NCBI GenBank assembly: GCA_016700115.1
Contig: CP064999.1
Span: 1,798,001-1,862,000, forward strand
From: Sphingobacteriales bacterium
GTDB lineage: Bacteria > Bacteroidota > Bacteroidia > Chitinophagales > UBA2359
Direction: 5' to 3'
Length of the DNA stretch: 64,000 bases
The notes beneath the pieces are model-generated. The model had not been told where the DNA came from. It saw only the letters and a program-made list of their open reading frames with translations, and did no database searches. This document shows, piece by piece, positions 36,609-45,740 of the stretch (its first letter is position 1; the number at the start of each line of letters is the position of its first letter). Both the position numbers and the translations under genes were made by a program.

Positions 36609-38396
36609 ATGCAAAAAATTATATTCTTATTTACCGCACTACTGTTGCAGGGATATTACATATTAGAAGCGCAGCAGAAGTATTTTGAGCGAACCTATTT
36701 AGTGCAGGACATAAGCGATGCTCGGAATTTTTTTTTAAATCAAGATGGCTCCTATACGGTTATTGGGAATTCAATGTCCGTTCCTAATCTTATTGGTGCC
36801 CCTTTCTATATGCGTTTAAACGAATTTGGTGACACTTTGTCACTAAAAAAATATATGTACACAAATAGAAACACTACTATATGGGATGCGGTTGAAACCC
36901 AAAATGGTTATGCTCTTGCAATATGTCAGCCCCAAACCGATACTTCAGTTGGTTGCAATGCTCATCTTATGCGTCTTTCATATACAGGAGAATTGTTAAA
37001 TTTGAGCCTTGCAGGGAGTGACACTATATATCAATCATGGGGCAGATCGATTTTACATACTCTCGATAATGGATATATAATGGCCGGTTTAATTATTCCG
37101 GATACCAGCTCACATAACAAACTCTACATTGTAAAACTAAATGTGGACGGCAGCATGGATTGGGAAAAAATCTACGACTATTTTGCGTACCACAACATGT
37201 TTATGGATATTTTGCCTGCTACCGATGGCGGTTACTATGTACTTGGTACAATAGGGCGATGGCAAATTGCTCTTCCATTTGGCGGTTGGGAATACTTGGG
37301 GGATATACTCATTTACAAAATTGATGATCTTGGAAATGTAGAATGGGAGGAAATTTATTTTGTAGATGAAGAATTTGAAGCGCCTATTTCATTCTGTCAA
37401 TTTGAAGACGGACAAATTTTTCTTGCCGGAGCAAGAAATTTGTATAATGAGTTGATTATGAAGTTAGATACTTCTTTCAATATCGTTTGGTCTTCATTTG
37501 CAGGAGAAGATGTAGGGCAGCCATCCTATATTACGCCTACTCTTGATGGGAATATACTAATATCCGGTGTTTCGTTTGTGGGAGGCACTAATGGATATGT
37601 AAGTAAAGTAAGCCCAAACGGAAATATATTGTGGAAGCGCATTTATGGCGATGCAGGGCACGATTATTTTTACACCCACCTCATACTGCCCGATGGGAGC
37701 ATACTCATAGGCGGTCGCAACGATATGAGCAGCTCGGCAGAAGTGTATGTTGTCAAAACCAACTGTATGGGTTTGGTAACTCCCTTGCCACAGGCGTCGT
37801 TTAGCTGGCAAGCCAATGAACCTAACCCCTTAGCCGTACAATTTAACAACTTCAGCCAATATGTATATGCCGACAGCATAGACGGCGGCAAATATATTTG
37901 GGAATGGGGCGACGGCAGCCCAAGCACTACCTTCACTTCAGAATCCTTTTCCGAAGTATTTCACTATTACCCTTCTCCGGGCACATATACCGTCACCCTC
38001 ACCGCCATTGTTTGCCAAGATACCAGCAGCATTCAAGCCACCATCGAAACACTATCCGGCGCGGGCGGCACGGTAGGATTGCCCCCCGACATCCCACCCA
38101 CTGACCCCCTAAAGGGGGAAAAAACCATGCTTGTTTACCCCAACCCCGCCACAAACACCCTCACCTTTCAACAGGTTTCAAAGTCCCCTTCAGGGGATTT
38201 AGGGGTGAACGGGGCAGGAGATTTGGAAATAAAACTACACACCCTCACCGGACAAACCGCCTTGCAAACCACCCTTGCGGCGGGCGAAACTGTCAAAACC
38301 ATTTCGGTAGCACACCTTCCGGTTGGGATGTATCTCTATGTGGCCGAGCAGGCGGGCAGTGTGTTGGCGCGGGGGAAGGTGGCGGTGGTGCGGTAG
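36609..38396 (+). CDS. T9SS-secreted propeller-like protein with a PKD domain
   Basis: A 595-residue protein with signal peptide (MQKIIFLFTALLLQGYYILEAQ). Repeats of the form ILHTLDNGYIMAGLI...YIVKLNVDGSMDWEKIYD make up residues ~30-390. A PKD domain follows (DGGKYIWEWGDGSP...YYPSPGTYTVTLTAIV), then a linker and a T9SS type A sorting domain (MLVYPNPATNTLTF...VGMYLYVAEQAGSVLARGKVAVVR). The linker PPTDPLKGEKT and the insert SKSPSGDLGV are encoded by palindromic GC-rich elements. Its C-terminal half is nearly the same as that of the disrupted gene at 40656, so the two are recent duplicates. An extracellular role is inferred; no enzymatic motif is seen. Confidence 0.82.
   Translation: MQKIIFLFTALLLQGYYILEAQQKYFERTYLVQDISDARNFFLNQDGSYTVIGNSMSVPNLIGAPFYMRLNEFGDTLSLKKYMYTNRNTTIWDAVETQNGYALAICQPQTDTSVGCNAHLMRLSYTGELLNLSLAGSDTIYQSWGRSILHTLDNGYIMAGLIIPDTSSHNKLYIVKLNVDGSMDWEKIYDYFAYHNMFMDILPATDGGYYVLGTIGRWQIALPFGGWEYLGDILIYKIDDLGNVEWEEIYFVDEEFEAPISFCQFEDGQIFLAGARNLYNELIMKLDTSFNIVWSSFAGEDVGQPSYITPTLDGNILISGVSFVGGTNGYVSKVSPNGNILWKRIYGDAGHDYFYTHLILPDGSILIGGRNDMSSSAEVYVVKTNCMGLVTPLPQASFSWQANEPNPLAVQFNNFSQYVYADSIDGGKYIWEWGDGSPSTTFTSESFSEVFHYYPSPGTYTVTLTAIVCQDTSSIQATIETLSGAGGTVGLPPDIPPTDPLKGEKTMLVYPNPATNTLTFQQVSKSPSGDLGVNGAGDLEIKLHTLTGQTALQTTLAAGETVKTISVAHLPVGMYLYVAEQAGSVLARGKVAVVR
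38104..38206 (+). repeat. Two palindromic elements inside the coding region of the PKD gene
   Basis: ACCCCCTAAAGGGGGAA (38104-38120) and AGTCCCCTTCAGGGGATTT (38182-38200) flank the first strand of the sorting domain. Both are in frame. Diverged copies occur at 32251, 40313-40337 and 42246-42262. Confidence 0.6.
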
Positions 38397-38471
38397 TTTA
38401 ACGCTGTCAGTGCTTTTAATGCCGACTGGGTTTAAAAAAGGTTATATTTACCCTGCCATAACAACGATAAT

Positions 38472-39062
38472 ATGGAACCTGCAACCATAACCGACCTCCG
38501 TATCAAACCTAATTTTATAGGCACTTCCGACTTTTCCGACACCGCCCAAATACGACACTACTATGATCTGTTGGAAGCCGAACCCGATACCGACCCCTAT
38601 CTCATTGACTTTTTTAAAATTCTGGAAGAGATCATAGCAGACGGGCGGAATCTCCATGAACTTCAAATCGCCGAAACCGAAGCCCTTGAAGATATAGCAC
38701 GAGGCACCTCGCCCGCCGCTGTTTATGCACAGTCGCTGTTGGCTATGCCTACTCTTAGTACGTATATACGCCAGACTCAACCTATTCAAATCAGCGGAAA
38801 AAAACCGTTCAATACTTCCATAGTCCGAAATGGTTCATGGTTATACCCCAACCCCGCCACCAAAACCTTCACAGTCCACACAACTCTGCCTTGGCAAAGC
38901 CTTATCCTCTACAACCTGTACGGGCAAACAGTGGTCGCTTACCACCCAAGTGAATTACCCCACTTGTTACTGCCCGATAACATTAGTAACGGGCTGTACT
39001 TAGCAAAACTTACTTTTACTGAAGGAACTATCCAAACCGTTAAATTGCTCGTTTCTAAATAA
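38472..39062 (+). CDS. C-terminal remnant of a T9SS beta-helix protein (no signal peptide)
   Basis: A 196-residue frame starting at ATG 38472 without a signal peptide. Residues ~50-105 (FFKILEEIIADGRNLHELQIAETEALEDIARG...AVYAQSLLAM) match the helical segment just before the sorting domain of the gene at 27103 (LLQNVKADSRTLSDLTEQETDTLNFIAQT...GIYAQSVQAYM). A T9SS sorting domain follows (SWLYPNPATKTFTVH...NGLYLAKLTFT). The beta-helix part is missing, so it cannot be secreted as it stands. It is most likely the tail of a third duplicated unit, whose propeller partner starts 6 bp after its stop. It may still be translated. Confidence 0.6.
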   Translation: MEPATITDLRIKPNFIGTSDFSDTAQIRHYYDLLEAEPDTDPYLIDFFKILEEIIADGRNLHELQIAETEALEDIARGTSPAAVYAQSLLAMPTLSTYIRQTQPIQISGKKPFNTSIVRNGSWLYPNPATKTFTVHTTLPWQSLILYNLYGQTVVAYHPSELPHLLLPDNISNGLYLAKLTFTEGTIQTVKLLVSK

Positions 39063-39068
39063 AGTGCC

Positions 39069-40583
39069 ATGAAACTTATAATTTTTGCTGCCATAATGTT
39101 TTGCCTATTCTTTAGGATTGCTGCCCAAAACGACTGCACGCAGGGTGTTTTGTACGACCATATAGGAACGAATGATGAGTTCACCTCAATGGCATCTCTC
39201 GATAACGGCGAATATTTATTCGGAGGGAGCGTAACTACAGTCGGCATCGTTCCCGTCAGGAAAAAAATGTATTTTGCCCGAGCGGATGTTTGTGGCGGCA
39301 GCGTATGGACTGCGGCTTACGGTCAGAACAACGAGTCATTTGCCGTAACCAAAATACATTACCAATCGGGAAGCAATTTTTTTGTAGCGGCTGTTCAGTA
39401 CTATCATGACGATTCGGGGCTGTATTCTTTCGGACTTGTCAAGTTAAATTTGTCGGGCGATACTTTATGGGTGCGCAAATATCCTGCGGGTCCTAATAAT
39501 GCAACGCCTCAAGACGTAATCCAAACAACTGATGGAGGCTTTGCCTTAGTGGGTTATACTCGAAACCTGGTGGACAATTATAACAAGATTTGGTTTATAA
39601 AAACCGATAACGAAGGTAATATGGAGTGGGATAATCATTTCAACACAAACAGTATCAACGAAAAAGCAAAACAGGTTATTCAATTCCCGGATGGCGGATA
39701 CCTGCTTATGGGTCAACAAACCGATATAGAAACTGAGTACATATTGCTTATGCGCACCGATTCACAGGGCATACCGGTTTGGGAGCGCACTTATGGCAAC
39801 GGCTATTCTTCACTTGGCAACCATATTATACCCTTAGCAGACGGGTATTTGATAGCGGGCGAACAATCGGATATTGAATTTTGGTGGATGAGCAAAGGCG
39901 TTTACTTACTCAGAATAGATACGGAAGGTAACATTCTATGGGAACGTACTATCATAGACTGGTTTTTTTCCTGTAGTATTGAGCGGGTGATGCAACTATC
40001 AGACGAGATTTTTATTTGTATGGGTAACATGAAATTGGACGAAGGAGAATATGATGGATGGCTGGTTAAAATCAATGGCGAAGGCGAAATAACGTGGGGA
40101 AGAACCTATTCCCACCAAAATACCATTAATGCCGTAGAGTATTTTCAGGATTTTCAACCTACTCCCAATGGCGGTTTTTTGATGTGCGGTTATGCCTTCA
40201 TACCACCTTATCCCGCCACCCTAGATGCCTGGATACTACGTATTGATAGCCTCGGTAATCCCTGTCCTCCCGACAATGGTTGTTGGGTGGTGGGTTTGCC
40301 ACCTGCCCCCGTAACCCCCTTACCTCCTAAAGGGGGAAATACCATCCTCACCTATCCCAACCCCGCAAAGGAGGAAGTGAATATAACTTTTCCATCGCTT
40401 GAAAACGGAAAGTTTGAATGGGTGTTGTATCACTACACGGGCAAACAGATATATGTTTTTTCTGCCAAAGCCGGTGAAACCTTTCAGATACGTACCGACA
40501 CCTTTGAGTCCGGCATGTATTTTTACAAGGCACTGCTCAATGGCACTGCTTATGCGCAAGGTAAGTTTGTTATAGTTAAATAA
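39069..40583 (+). CDS. T9SS-secreted propeller-like protein
   Basis: A 504-residue protein with signal peptide (MKLIIFAAIMFCLFFRIAAQ). Delta-60-like repeats (VIQTTDGGFALVGYT...IWFIKTDNEGNMEWDNHF) fill residues ~40-400. The sorting domain is YPNPAKEEVNITFPSLENG...SGMYFYKALL...GKFVIVK, a different subtype from the ARGKVAVVRK tails of its neighbours. The linker APVTPLPPKGGNT is encoded by the CCTCCTAAAGGGGG palindrome. It starts 6 bp after the stop of the truncated gene at 38472, far tighter than other gaps in the array, which fits a deletion fusing two cassettes. Confidence 0.8.
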   Translation: MKLIIFAAIMFCLFFRIAAQNDCTQGVLYDHIGTNDEFTSMASLDNGEYLFGGSVTTVGIVPVRKKMYFARADVCGGSVWTAAYGQNNESFAVTKIHYQSGSNFFVAAVQYYHDDSGLYSFGLVKLNLSGDTLWVRKYPAGPNNATPQDVIQTTDGGFALVGYTRNLVDNYNKIWFIKTDNEGNMEWDNHFNTNSINEKAKQVIQFPDGGYLLMGQQTDIETEYILLMRTDSQGIPVWERTYGNGYSSLGNHIIPLADGYLIAGEQSDIEFWWMSKGVYLLRIDTEGNILWERTIIDWFFSCSIERVMQLSDEIFICMGNMKLDEGEYDGWLVKINGEGEITWGRTYSHQNTINAVEYFQDFQPTPNGGFLMCGYAFIPPYPATLDAWILRIDSLGNPCPPDNGCWVVGLPPAPVTPLPPKGGNTILTYPNPAKEEVNITFPSLENGKFEWVLYHYTGKQIYVFSAKAGETFQIRTDTFESGMYFYKALLNGTAYAQGKFVIVK

Positions 40584-40600
40584 ATCTCTCACCCTTTAGC

Positions 40601-40638
40601 CGGCGGTATATGGAACAGTTTGTTTCCATATACCGCCG
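40601..40638 (+). terminator. Perfect intercistronic hairpin
   Basis: CGGCGGTATATGGAA (40601-40615) pairs perfectly with TTCCATATACCGCCG (40624-40638), 15 bp with an 8-nt loop. It has no poly-T after it. It lies 17 bp after the stop at 40583 and 17 bp before the next ATG. Confidence 0.6.
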
Positions 40639-40655
40639 TTATAAAATGCCACAAT

Positions 40656-42326
40656 ATGAAAACAGGTAATTTCATCCATATAATTAGTTTATATTTTCGA
40701 AAACATCAAAATGCTTGCTTATTAAAAAGTTGCTGCTACCCCATACCTGTCGAGAATTGCTTGCGGCGAATCATTCCGATTCTGTTCGCCATTTTTTTTA
40801 CTTTTGCTGCACAGGCACAGGGAAAACATTTCAATAAAACGTATTGGTGGGGCAGAACACATGATGGCAGAAGGTCTATTGAAAATGTTGACAAAAGCAT
40901 TATAGTGTGTGGAAATTACACAAATATTCAAGGAGGAAATGTACATGGTTACTTGCTAAAGATAAGTGAAACAGGTGATAGTATTTGGCATAAAACCTAT
41001 CCGTATTTAGGGGAGCAGACCTACTTTAGTCATTTAATATCTATTGAAGGCGGATATGCACTTACTGGGGTAATTCATGCTACTTCAAATGAATTTTCCT
41101 ACCGTGGTTTTTTGTTAAAAACAGACGAAAACGGCAACCCGCTTCAATTTACTTATACCGGCGAGCCTGCCGATACTATGCCCTCCTACATCTGGGATAT
41201 GGTACGCACACCGGATGGCGGTTATCTGATGGCAGGGCATAAAATAAACGAATGGATATTTCCGTATTACAGGAAATTTTACCTTGTAAAACTAAACGCT
41301 AACCTCCAAACAGAATGGGAACAGGTGTATGACAATTACACTTACAGTAACATATTTAGCGGCATTGCACCCATTTCCAACGGTGGAGGGTATTTGCTTT
41401 GGGGGTCAGCAAATATATTTTTAGCCGGCAGTCAAACAAGCGATTTATTACTGGCGAAAGTAGATGTAAACGGATTTATGGAGTGGGACTCAATATATAT
41501 TCTTGAGCCACCCATACATGGTGCCGGTGTCTTAACTCCCTTATCTGACGGCAATTTTATAGCCATAGCGGCATCGGGCGAAGGCGGAGATACACAACGC
41601 ATCATCAAATTTTCGCCCGATGGCGTTATTTTGTGGCAAACAACCTATTTCAGCTATGGCTGCGGTATCAGTGCAGCAATAGAGTTGTCTAACGGCGAGT
41701 TGGTATTTACTAACTGTTATTATCCACCGGATGATTTTCGAACAGATATGGGCATATTTAAGCTGACCCCTACCGGCAACTTACGTTGGTGGCGACGCTA
41801 TGGTAATCCGGGGTTTCATGATTACGGGTATGGAATCGACGTTACCCAAGATGGCGGTTTTGTGGTAGCTGGCAGACAAGATACGTCAGGAAGTGCCAAG
41901 GTTTGGGTCGTGCGAACCAACTGTATGGGCTTGGTTACACCTATGCCACAAGCCTCTTTCTCATGGCAGGCGGATGCAATCAACCCCTTCTCACTTCAAT
42001 TTACCAACCTCAGCCATTTTGTATATGCCGACAGTATAGACGGAGGCAAGTATATCTGGGATTGGGGAGATGGCAGCCCTCCTGTTACCTTCCCCTCAGA
42101 ATCATTTCAGGAAGTGTTCCACAATTACCCTGCTCCCGGCAACTATACCGTTACGCTCACGGCAATAGTATGCCAGGACACTTCAATAGTGCAAGCCACT
42201 ATAGAAACACTATCCGGCGCAGGCGGCACGGTAGGATTGCCCCCCGACCCACTAAAGGGCGAAAAATCCTTACAGGTTTACCCCAACCCCACCCAAAACA
42301 CCCTCACCTTTCAACGGGCTTCAAAG
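40656..42326 (+). pseudogene. T9SS propeller-PKD gene, 5' part, disrupted by an IS1182-like element
   Basis: From ATG 40656 the frame runs through an unusually long N-terminus to a hydrophobic export segment (RRIIPILFAIFFTFAAQAQG), propeller-like repeats (MVRTPDGGYLMAGHK...YLVKLNANLQTEWEQVYD), a PKD domain (DGGKYIWDWGDGSPP...) and the start of the sorting domain (LQVYPNPTQNTLTFQRASK). It is then cut at 42327 by the left inverted repeat and stops three codons later. The 3' part is at 45281-45481. It is closely related to the gene at 36609. As it stands the product lacks most of its sorting signal. Confidence 0.85.
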
Positions 42327-42343
42327 GAGGCTGTCTAAAAAGC
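42327..42343 (+). repeat. Left inverted repeat of the IS1182-like element
   Basis: GAGGCTGTCTAAAAAGC, a perfect inverse of 45263-45279. The GAGGCTGTC start is typical of IS1182-type ends (family knowledge). Confidence 0.85.
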
Positions 42344-42477
42344 CCCTCAAAAAGCAGTTCTCATAAATCAAAAAAAGTGATTTAAATATTTTTTTATGAG
42401 GGAAAGAAACTGTAACTTTAGGAATAAAAACAAGCGAAATGAAACCACAATTTAAAGCCATACCCGCCAATAAGTTA

Positions 42478-43645
42478 TACGGAAATGAAAAACAATTTAG
42501 CCTTGATTTAGTAATTGTGTTATTAATTTTATCTTTGTCATTTTAAAACCGAGTCATAGTTATGTCAAAGGCACTATATATACCTGTAAAAGAGAGTTTT
42601 GAGGAAATAAGGAAACTACTTCGTCAGTCACCTGCGATGATTCGTTTACGGCTGTTGATGTTGATAGAGATGAAGAAGGTCGGAGAAAAAGGTATTACGA
42701 AGCAGCAGTTAATGGAACGAGTAGGGGTATGGGGTCAAAGTATTAACACATGGCGTAAAAATTATAGAACAGGGGGAATAGAAGCCTTGCTTCACAATGG
42801 CAGAAAAGGAAAAACAGGCAGACACTCGGTGTTTACGCAAGAAGAACAAGATAGAATAGAAGAGAAGTTAAAGGATCCCAATAATGGTTTGGCGGGGTAT
42901 ATAGAGTTGCAGCAATGGGTAGAGCAGGAATTTAAAAAGGAAGTTAAGTATAACACGCTACTAAAATATGCGGGCAGGAAATTTGGCAGCAAAGTGAAGG
43001 CAGCACGCAAAAGTCATGTGAAAAAGGATGCGGAGGCTGTAGTTTTTTTTAAAAACTTTAGTTCAAAAATAGCGGAAATAGCGTTGTCTGTTCCGCCATG
43101 CTATGACAGCATAAATTTATACTTTCAGGACGAGAGCCGCTTTGGTCTGCATACCAGGCACGGGAGGGGATTGACCGCCAAAGGCATACAGCCGGTTTGC
43201 AATTTCCAGCAGGTGTTTCAATACACTTATCTTTTCGGAGCATTTTCTCCCGTAACGGGGATCAGTTTCAGTTGGAAATGCCTTGTTGCAGTGCAAATAC
43301 CTTTCAGGTGTTTCTCCATGAATTTTCCCTTCAAACTCCTGCTGAATACAAAATCATTGTTTTAGACAACGGGGCTTTCCACAAGGCAAAAAAAGCTCAA
43401 AATACCCGAAAATATTTTTCTTGTCTTTCTGCCTCCTTACAGTCCCGAACTCAATCCAGCTGAAAAAATATGGCACCACATCAAAAGAAAGTTCACCAAC
43501 AAACACTTCACAAGCCTTGAACTAATCAGCAACTTCTTTACTGAAACAATAAATAACATTACACCGGATATGGTAAAATCTATCTGTAGTTACCAATATA
43601 TCTGCTTAAATACCTTTTGGGCTGTTTAAAATGTCATTTCCGTAT
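42478..43645. mobile_element. IS630-like element inserted in the IS1182 transposase gene
   Basis: The ends TACGGAAATGA and TCATTTCCGTA are perfect 11-bp inverted repeats. Flanking TA dinucleotides at 42476-42477 and 43646-43647 are the target duplication expected for IS630. Deleting the element plus one TA restores the IS1182 reading frame (AAT AAG TTA AGC CTG). Length is 1,168 bp. Confidence 0.8.
42562..43629 (+). pseudogene. IS630-family transposase with two frameshifts
   Basis: The N-terminal helix-turn-helix (GITKQQLMERVGVWGQSINTWRKNYRTGGIEALL) is in the first frame, with the first catalytic Asp in YFQDESRFG. A single-base loss near 43258 moves to a second frame holding the second Asp (KIIVLDNGAFHKAK). 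Another shift near 43395 leads to the third frame with LPPYSPELNPAEKIW, containing the catalytic Glu, ending at TAA 43627-43629. All DDE residues are present but split over three frames, so the enzyme is dead unless frameshifting occurs. Confidence 0.8.
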
Positions 43646-45262
43646 TAAGCCTGTTTCCTGAAAACATTTTTGACAAGATACCGGCAAACCATCCCGTTAT
43701 GTTAGTAAATGAATTGGTGGATGGTTTGGATATAGACCACATAATCAAGCAATATAAAGGCGGAGGTACGACGAGTTATCATCCCGCATGATGTTAAAAG
43801 TATTGTTCTACGCCTATTTAAACAATATTTATTCGTGTCGTAAAATCGAAAAAGCGTTACATGAAAACATTCATTTTATGTGGCTTTCGGGGAATAGCCT
43901 GCCCGATTACAGAACCATCAATTATTTTCGGGGCAAAAGGCTGAAGGGAGTATTCAGCAGTTGTTCGGGGATGTGGTTCGCATGTTACAGAAGTTGAAAT
44001 ATGTCAGCCTTGAAGTCCAATACATAGACGGTACGAAGATAGAATCGGCATCCAATCGTTATCGTTTTGTGTGGAAAGGGAGTGTAGAGAAAAACAAAGC
44101 GAAATTGGAAAAGAAAATACAGGCAATCTTGTCGGTAATAGAATCACAGATTAAAGAAGACCAATCGGAACCGGATGGGGAGGATACCTCCAAAGCCATT
44201 GACAGCAAAGAGCTAAAAGAAATGCTGTCAAAGTTGAACAGCGAAATAAAAGACAAAGACAAAACCATCCAAAAGCAGTTAAAAAAGTTGGCAGAAGAAC
44301 ACCTGCCCAAATTGGAGCAATATGAGCAACAGCTGGAAACGCTTGGCGGGAGGAACAGCTACAGCAAGACAGATGAGGATGCTACCTTTATGCGCTTGAA
44401 AGATGACCACATGCAAAACGGTCAGCTGAAACCGGCTTACAATGCACAAATCAGTACCGAAGATCAGTTCATTACCCATTACAGCATCCACCAAACGCCT
44501 GGCGACACCACGACTTTAGAAAAGCACCTCGACGGTTTTGAACAACAATACGAAACCCAAAGCAAAGAAATATCAGCCGATGCAGGTTATGGAAGCGAAG
44601 AGAATTACGAAATGCTGGAAAACAAACAAATAGCCGCTTATGTGAAATACAATTATTTCCACCATGAGCAAAAAAGGCTCAAAAGAATAATCCATTTCTG
44701 GTTCAGAACTTATACTACAACAAACAGGAAGATTATTATGTATGTCCGATGGATAAAAGGATAGAGTTCGCCGGAAAAGGCAAACGGATAAGTTCCAATG
44801 GTTATGAATCAGAATTGCATTATTATGAAGCCAAACATTGTGAAGGGTGTCCGATGCGGGAAATGTGCCACAACTCACCCGGAAATAGAAGGATGGAAGT
44901 CAGCCATAATTTGAACCGGCACAGAGACAGAGCAAGAGAACTGCTTACTTCCCCAAAAGGGTTATACTACCGGAGCAAACGACCGGTAGAAGTAGAAGCA
45001 GCATTCGGACAAATGAAAAGCAACAACAAGTTCACAAGGTTCACATTAAGGGGGCTTGATAAGGTTGCTATTGAATTTGGGTTAATGGCAATAGGGCATA
45101 ACTTGAGAAAATTGGCAAAGAAGAAGGGAAATGCACAAAAAAACGGTCAAAATCCCTCAAATACCGACCAAAATCAAGCAATAGTACTCCACTTTATCAT
45201 TTTTGATAGTGCATGGGACATAGCCGCTTAATTTTCAGCTTAAATTAACCCACAATGTGGAT

Positions 45263-45279
45263 GCTTTTTAGACAGCCTC
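45263..45279 (-). repeat. Right inverted repeat of the IS1182-like element
   Basis: GCTTTTTAGACAGCCTC, a perfect inverse of 42327-42343. Confidence 0.85.
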
Positions 45280-45280
45280 T

Positions 45281-45481
45281 TTAGGGGTGAACGGGGCAGG
45301 AGATTTGGAAATAAAACTCCTCTCCCTCACCGGTCAGACCGTGCTGCAAACCACCCTGCCTGCAGGCGAAACCGACAAAACCATTTCGGTAGCCCATTTG
45401 CAAGAGGGGATGTATTTGTATTCCGTTGAGCAGGCGGGCAGCGTTTTGGCACGGGGTAAGGTGGCGGTGGTTAGGAAGTGA
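45281..45481 (+). pseudogene. 3' part of the T9SS propeller-PKD gene disrupted by the IS
   Basis: Reads LGVNGAGDLEIKLLSLTGQTVLQTTLPAGETDKTISVAHLQEG...ARGKVAVVRK in pieces, matching the end of the sorting domain of the gene at 36609 almost residue by residue. It has no start of its own. Relative to the 5' part (ending 42326) it is out of register by one base, because about 14 bp of the original junction are gone. Confidence 0.85.
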
Positions 45482-45538
45482 AAAGTGAAAAACTAAAAAC
45501 TAAAAGTGAAAAACCTGAAAGTGAAAAACCTGAAAGTA
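45476..45538 (+). repeat. 7-bp-type simple repeat after the gene tail
   Basis: Units AAAAGTG, AAAAACT and variants with CCTGAAAGTG, as after the stop at 32536. The TGA stop (45479-45481) lies in the first unit. Confidence 0.75.
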
Positions 45539-45551
45539 CTGAATATGAATA

Positions 45552-45580
45552 GCCATTGTCAATTGCCAATTGTCAATGGC
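45552..45580. repeat. Imperfect inverted repeat
   Basis: GCCATTGTCAATTG and CAATTGTCAATGGC face each other around one base, with T-T mismatches. Possibly part of a convergent-gene terminator. Confidence 0.5.
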
Positions 45581-45609
45581 AAAAAAACCTGTAAGGTAGC
45601 TTTTTTAAA

Positions 45610-45640
45610 AACCTCATAATCTTGCCAAAACTATGAGGTT
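45610..45640. terminator. Hairpin, copy C of the three-copy intergenic element
   Basis: AACCTCATAATCTTG and CAAAACTATGAGGTT pair with a mismatch in the upper stem. It is preceded by CCTGTAAGGTAGCTTTTTT, as before copy B. It lies between convergent genes. Confidence 0.6.
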
Positions 45641-45740
45641 TGACATTCGCATGGGCAATCAGGGATGACAACCGGCACACCTTTAACTGTTGATATATTT
45701 CGCTAAGAAACAAAACAATTTGAATAACCCAAGAAAGACA

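Larger units (their letters stand above)
42439..45231 (+). pseudogene. IS1182-family transposase, interrupted and frameshifted
   Basis: Codons MKPQFKAIPANK at 42439-42474 continue, after removal of the IS630 and one TA, as LSLFPENIFDKIPANHPVMLVNELVDGLD from 43648. This is the normal N-terminus of the family. Later parts are MMLKVLFYAYLNNIYSCRKIEKALHE (43788), MLQKLKYVSLEVQYIDGTKIES (43961) and CEGCPMREMCHNSPGNRRMEV...VEAAFGQMKSNNKFTRF (44749-45231). Single-base frameshifts are needed near 43785, 43951 and 44675 to join them. The element is therefore unlikely to move by itself. Confidence 0.8.
42327..45279. mobile_element. IS1182-like element carrying a nested IS630-like element
   Basis: Bounded by perfect 17-bp inverted repeats GAGGCTGTCTAAAAAGC (42327-42343) and its complement (45263-45279). 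Removing the inner element leaves ~1.78 kb, a normal length for the IS1182 family. No clear target duplication flanks it. Compared with the paralogue at 36609, about 14 bp of target are missing. Confidence 0.85.
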
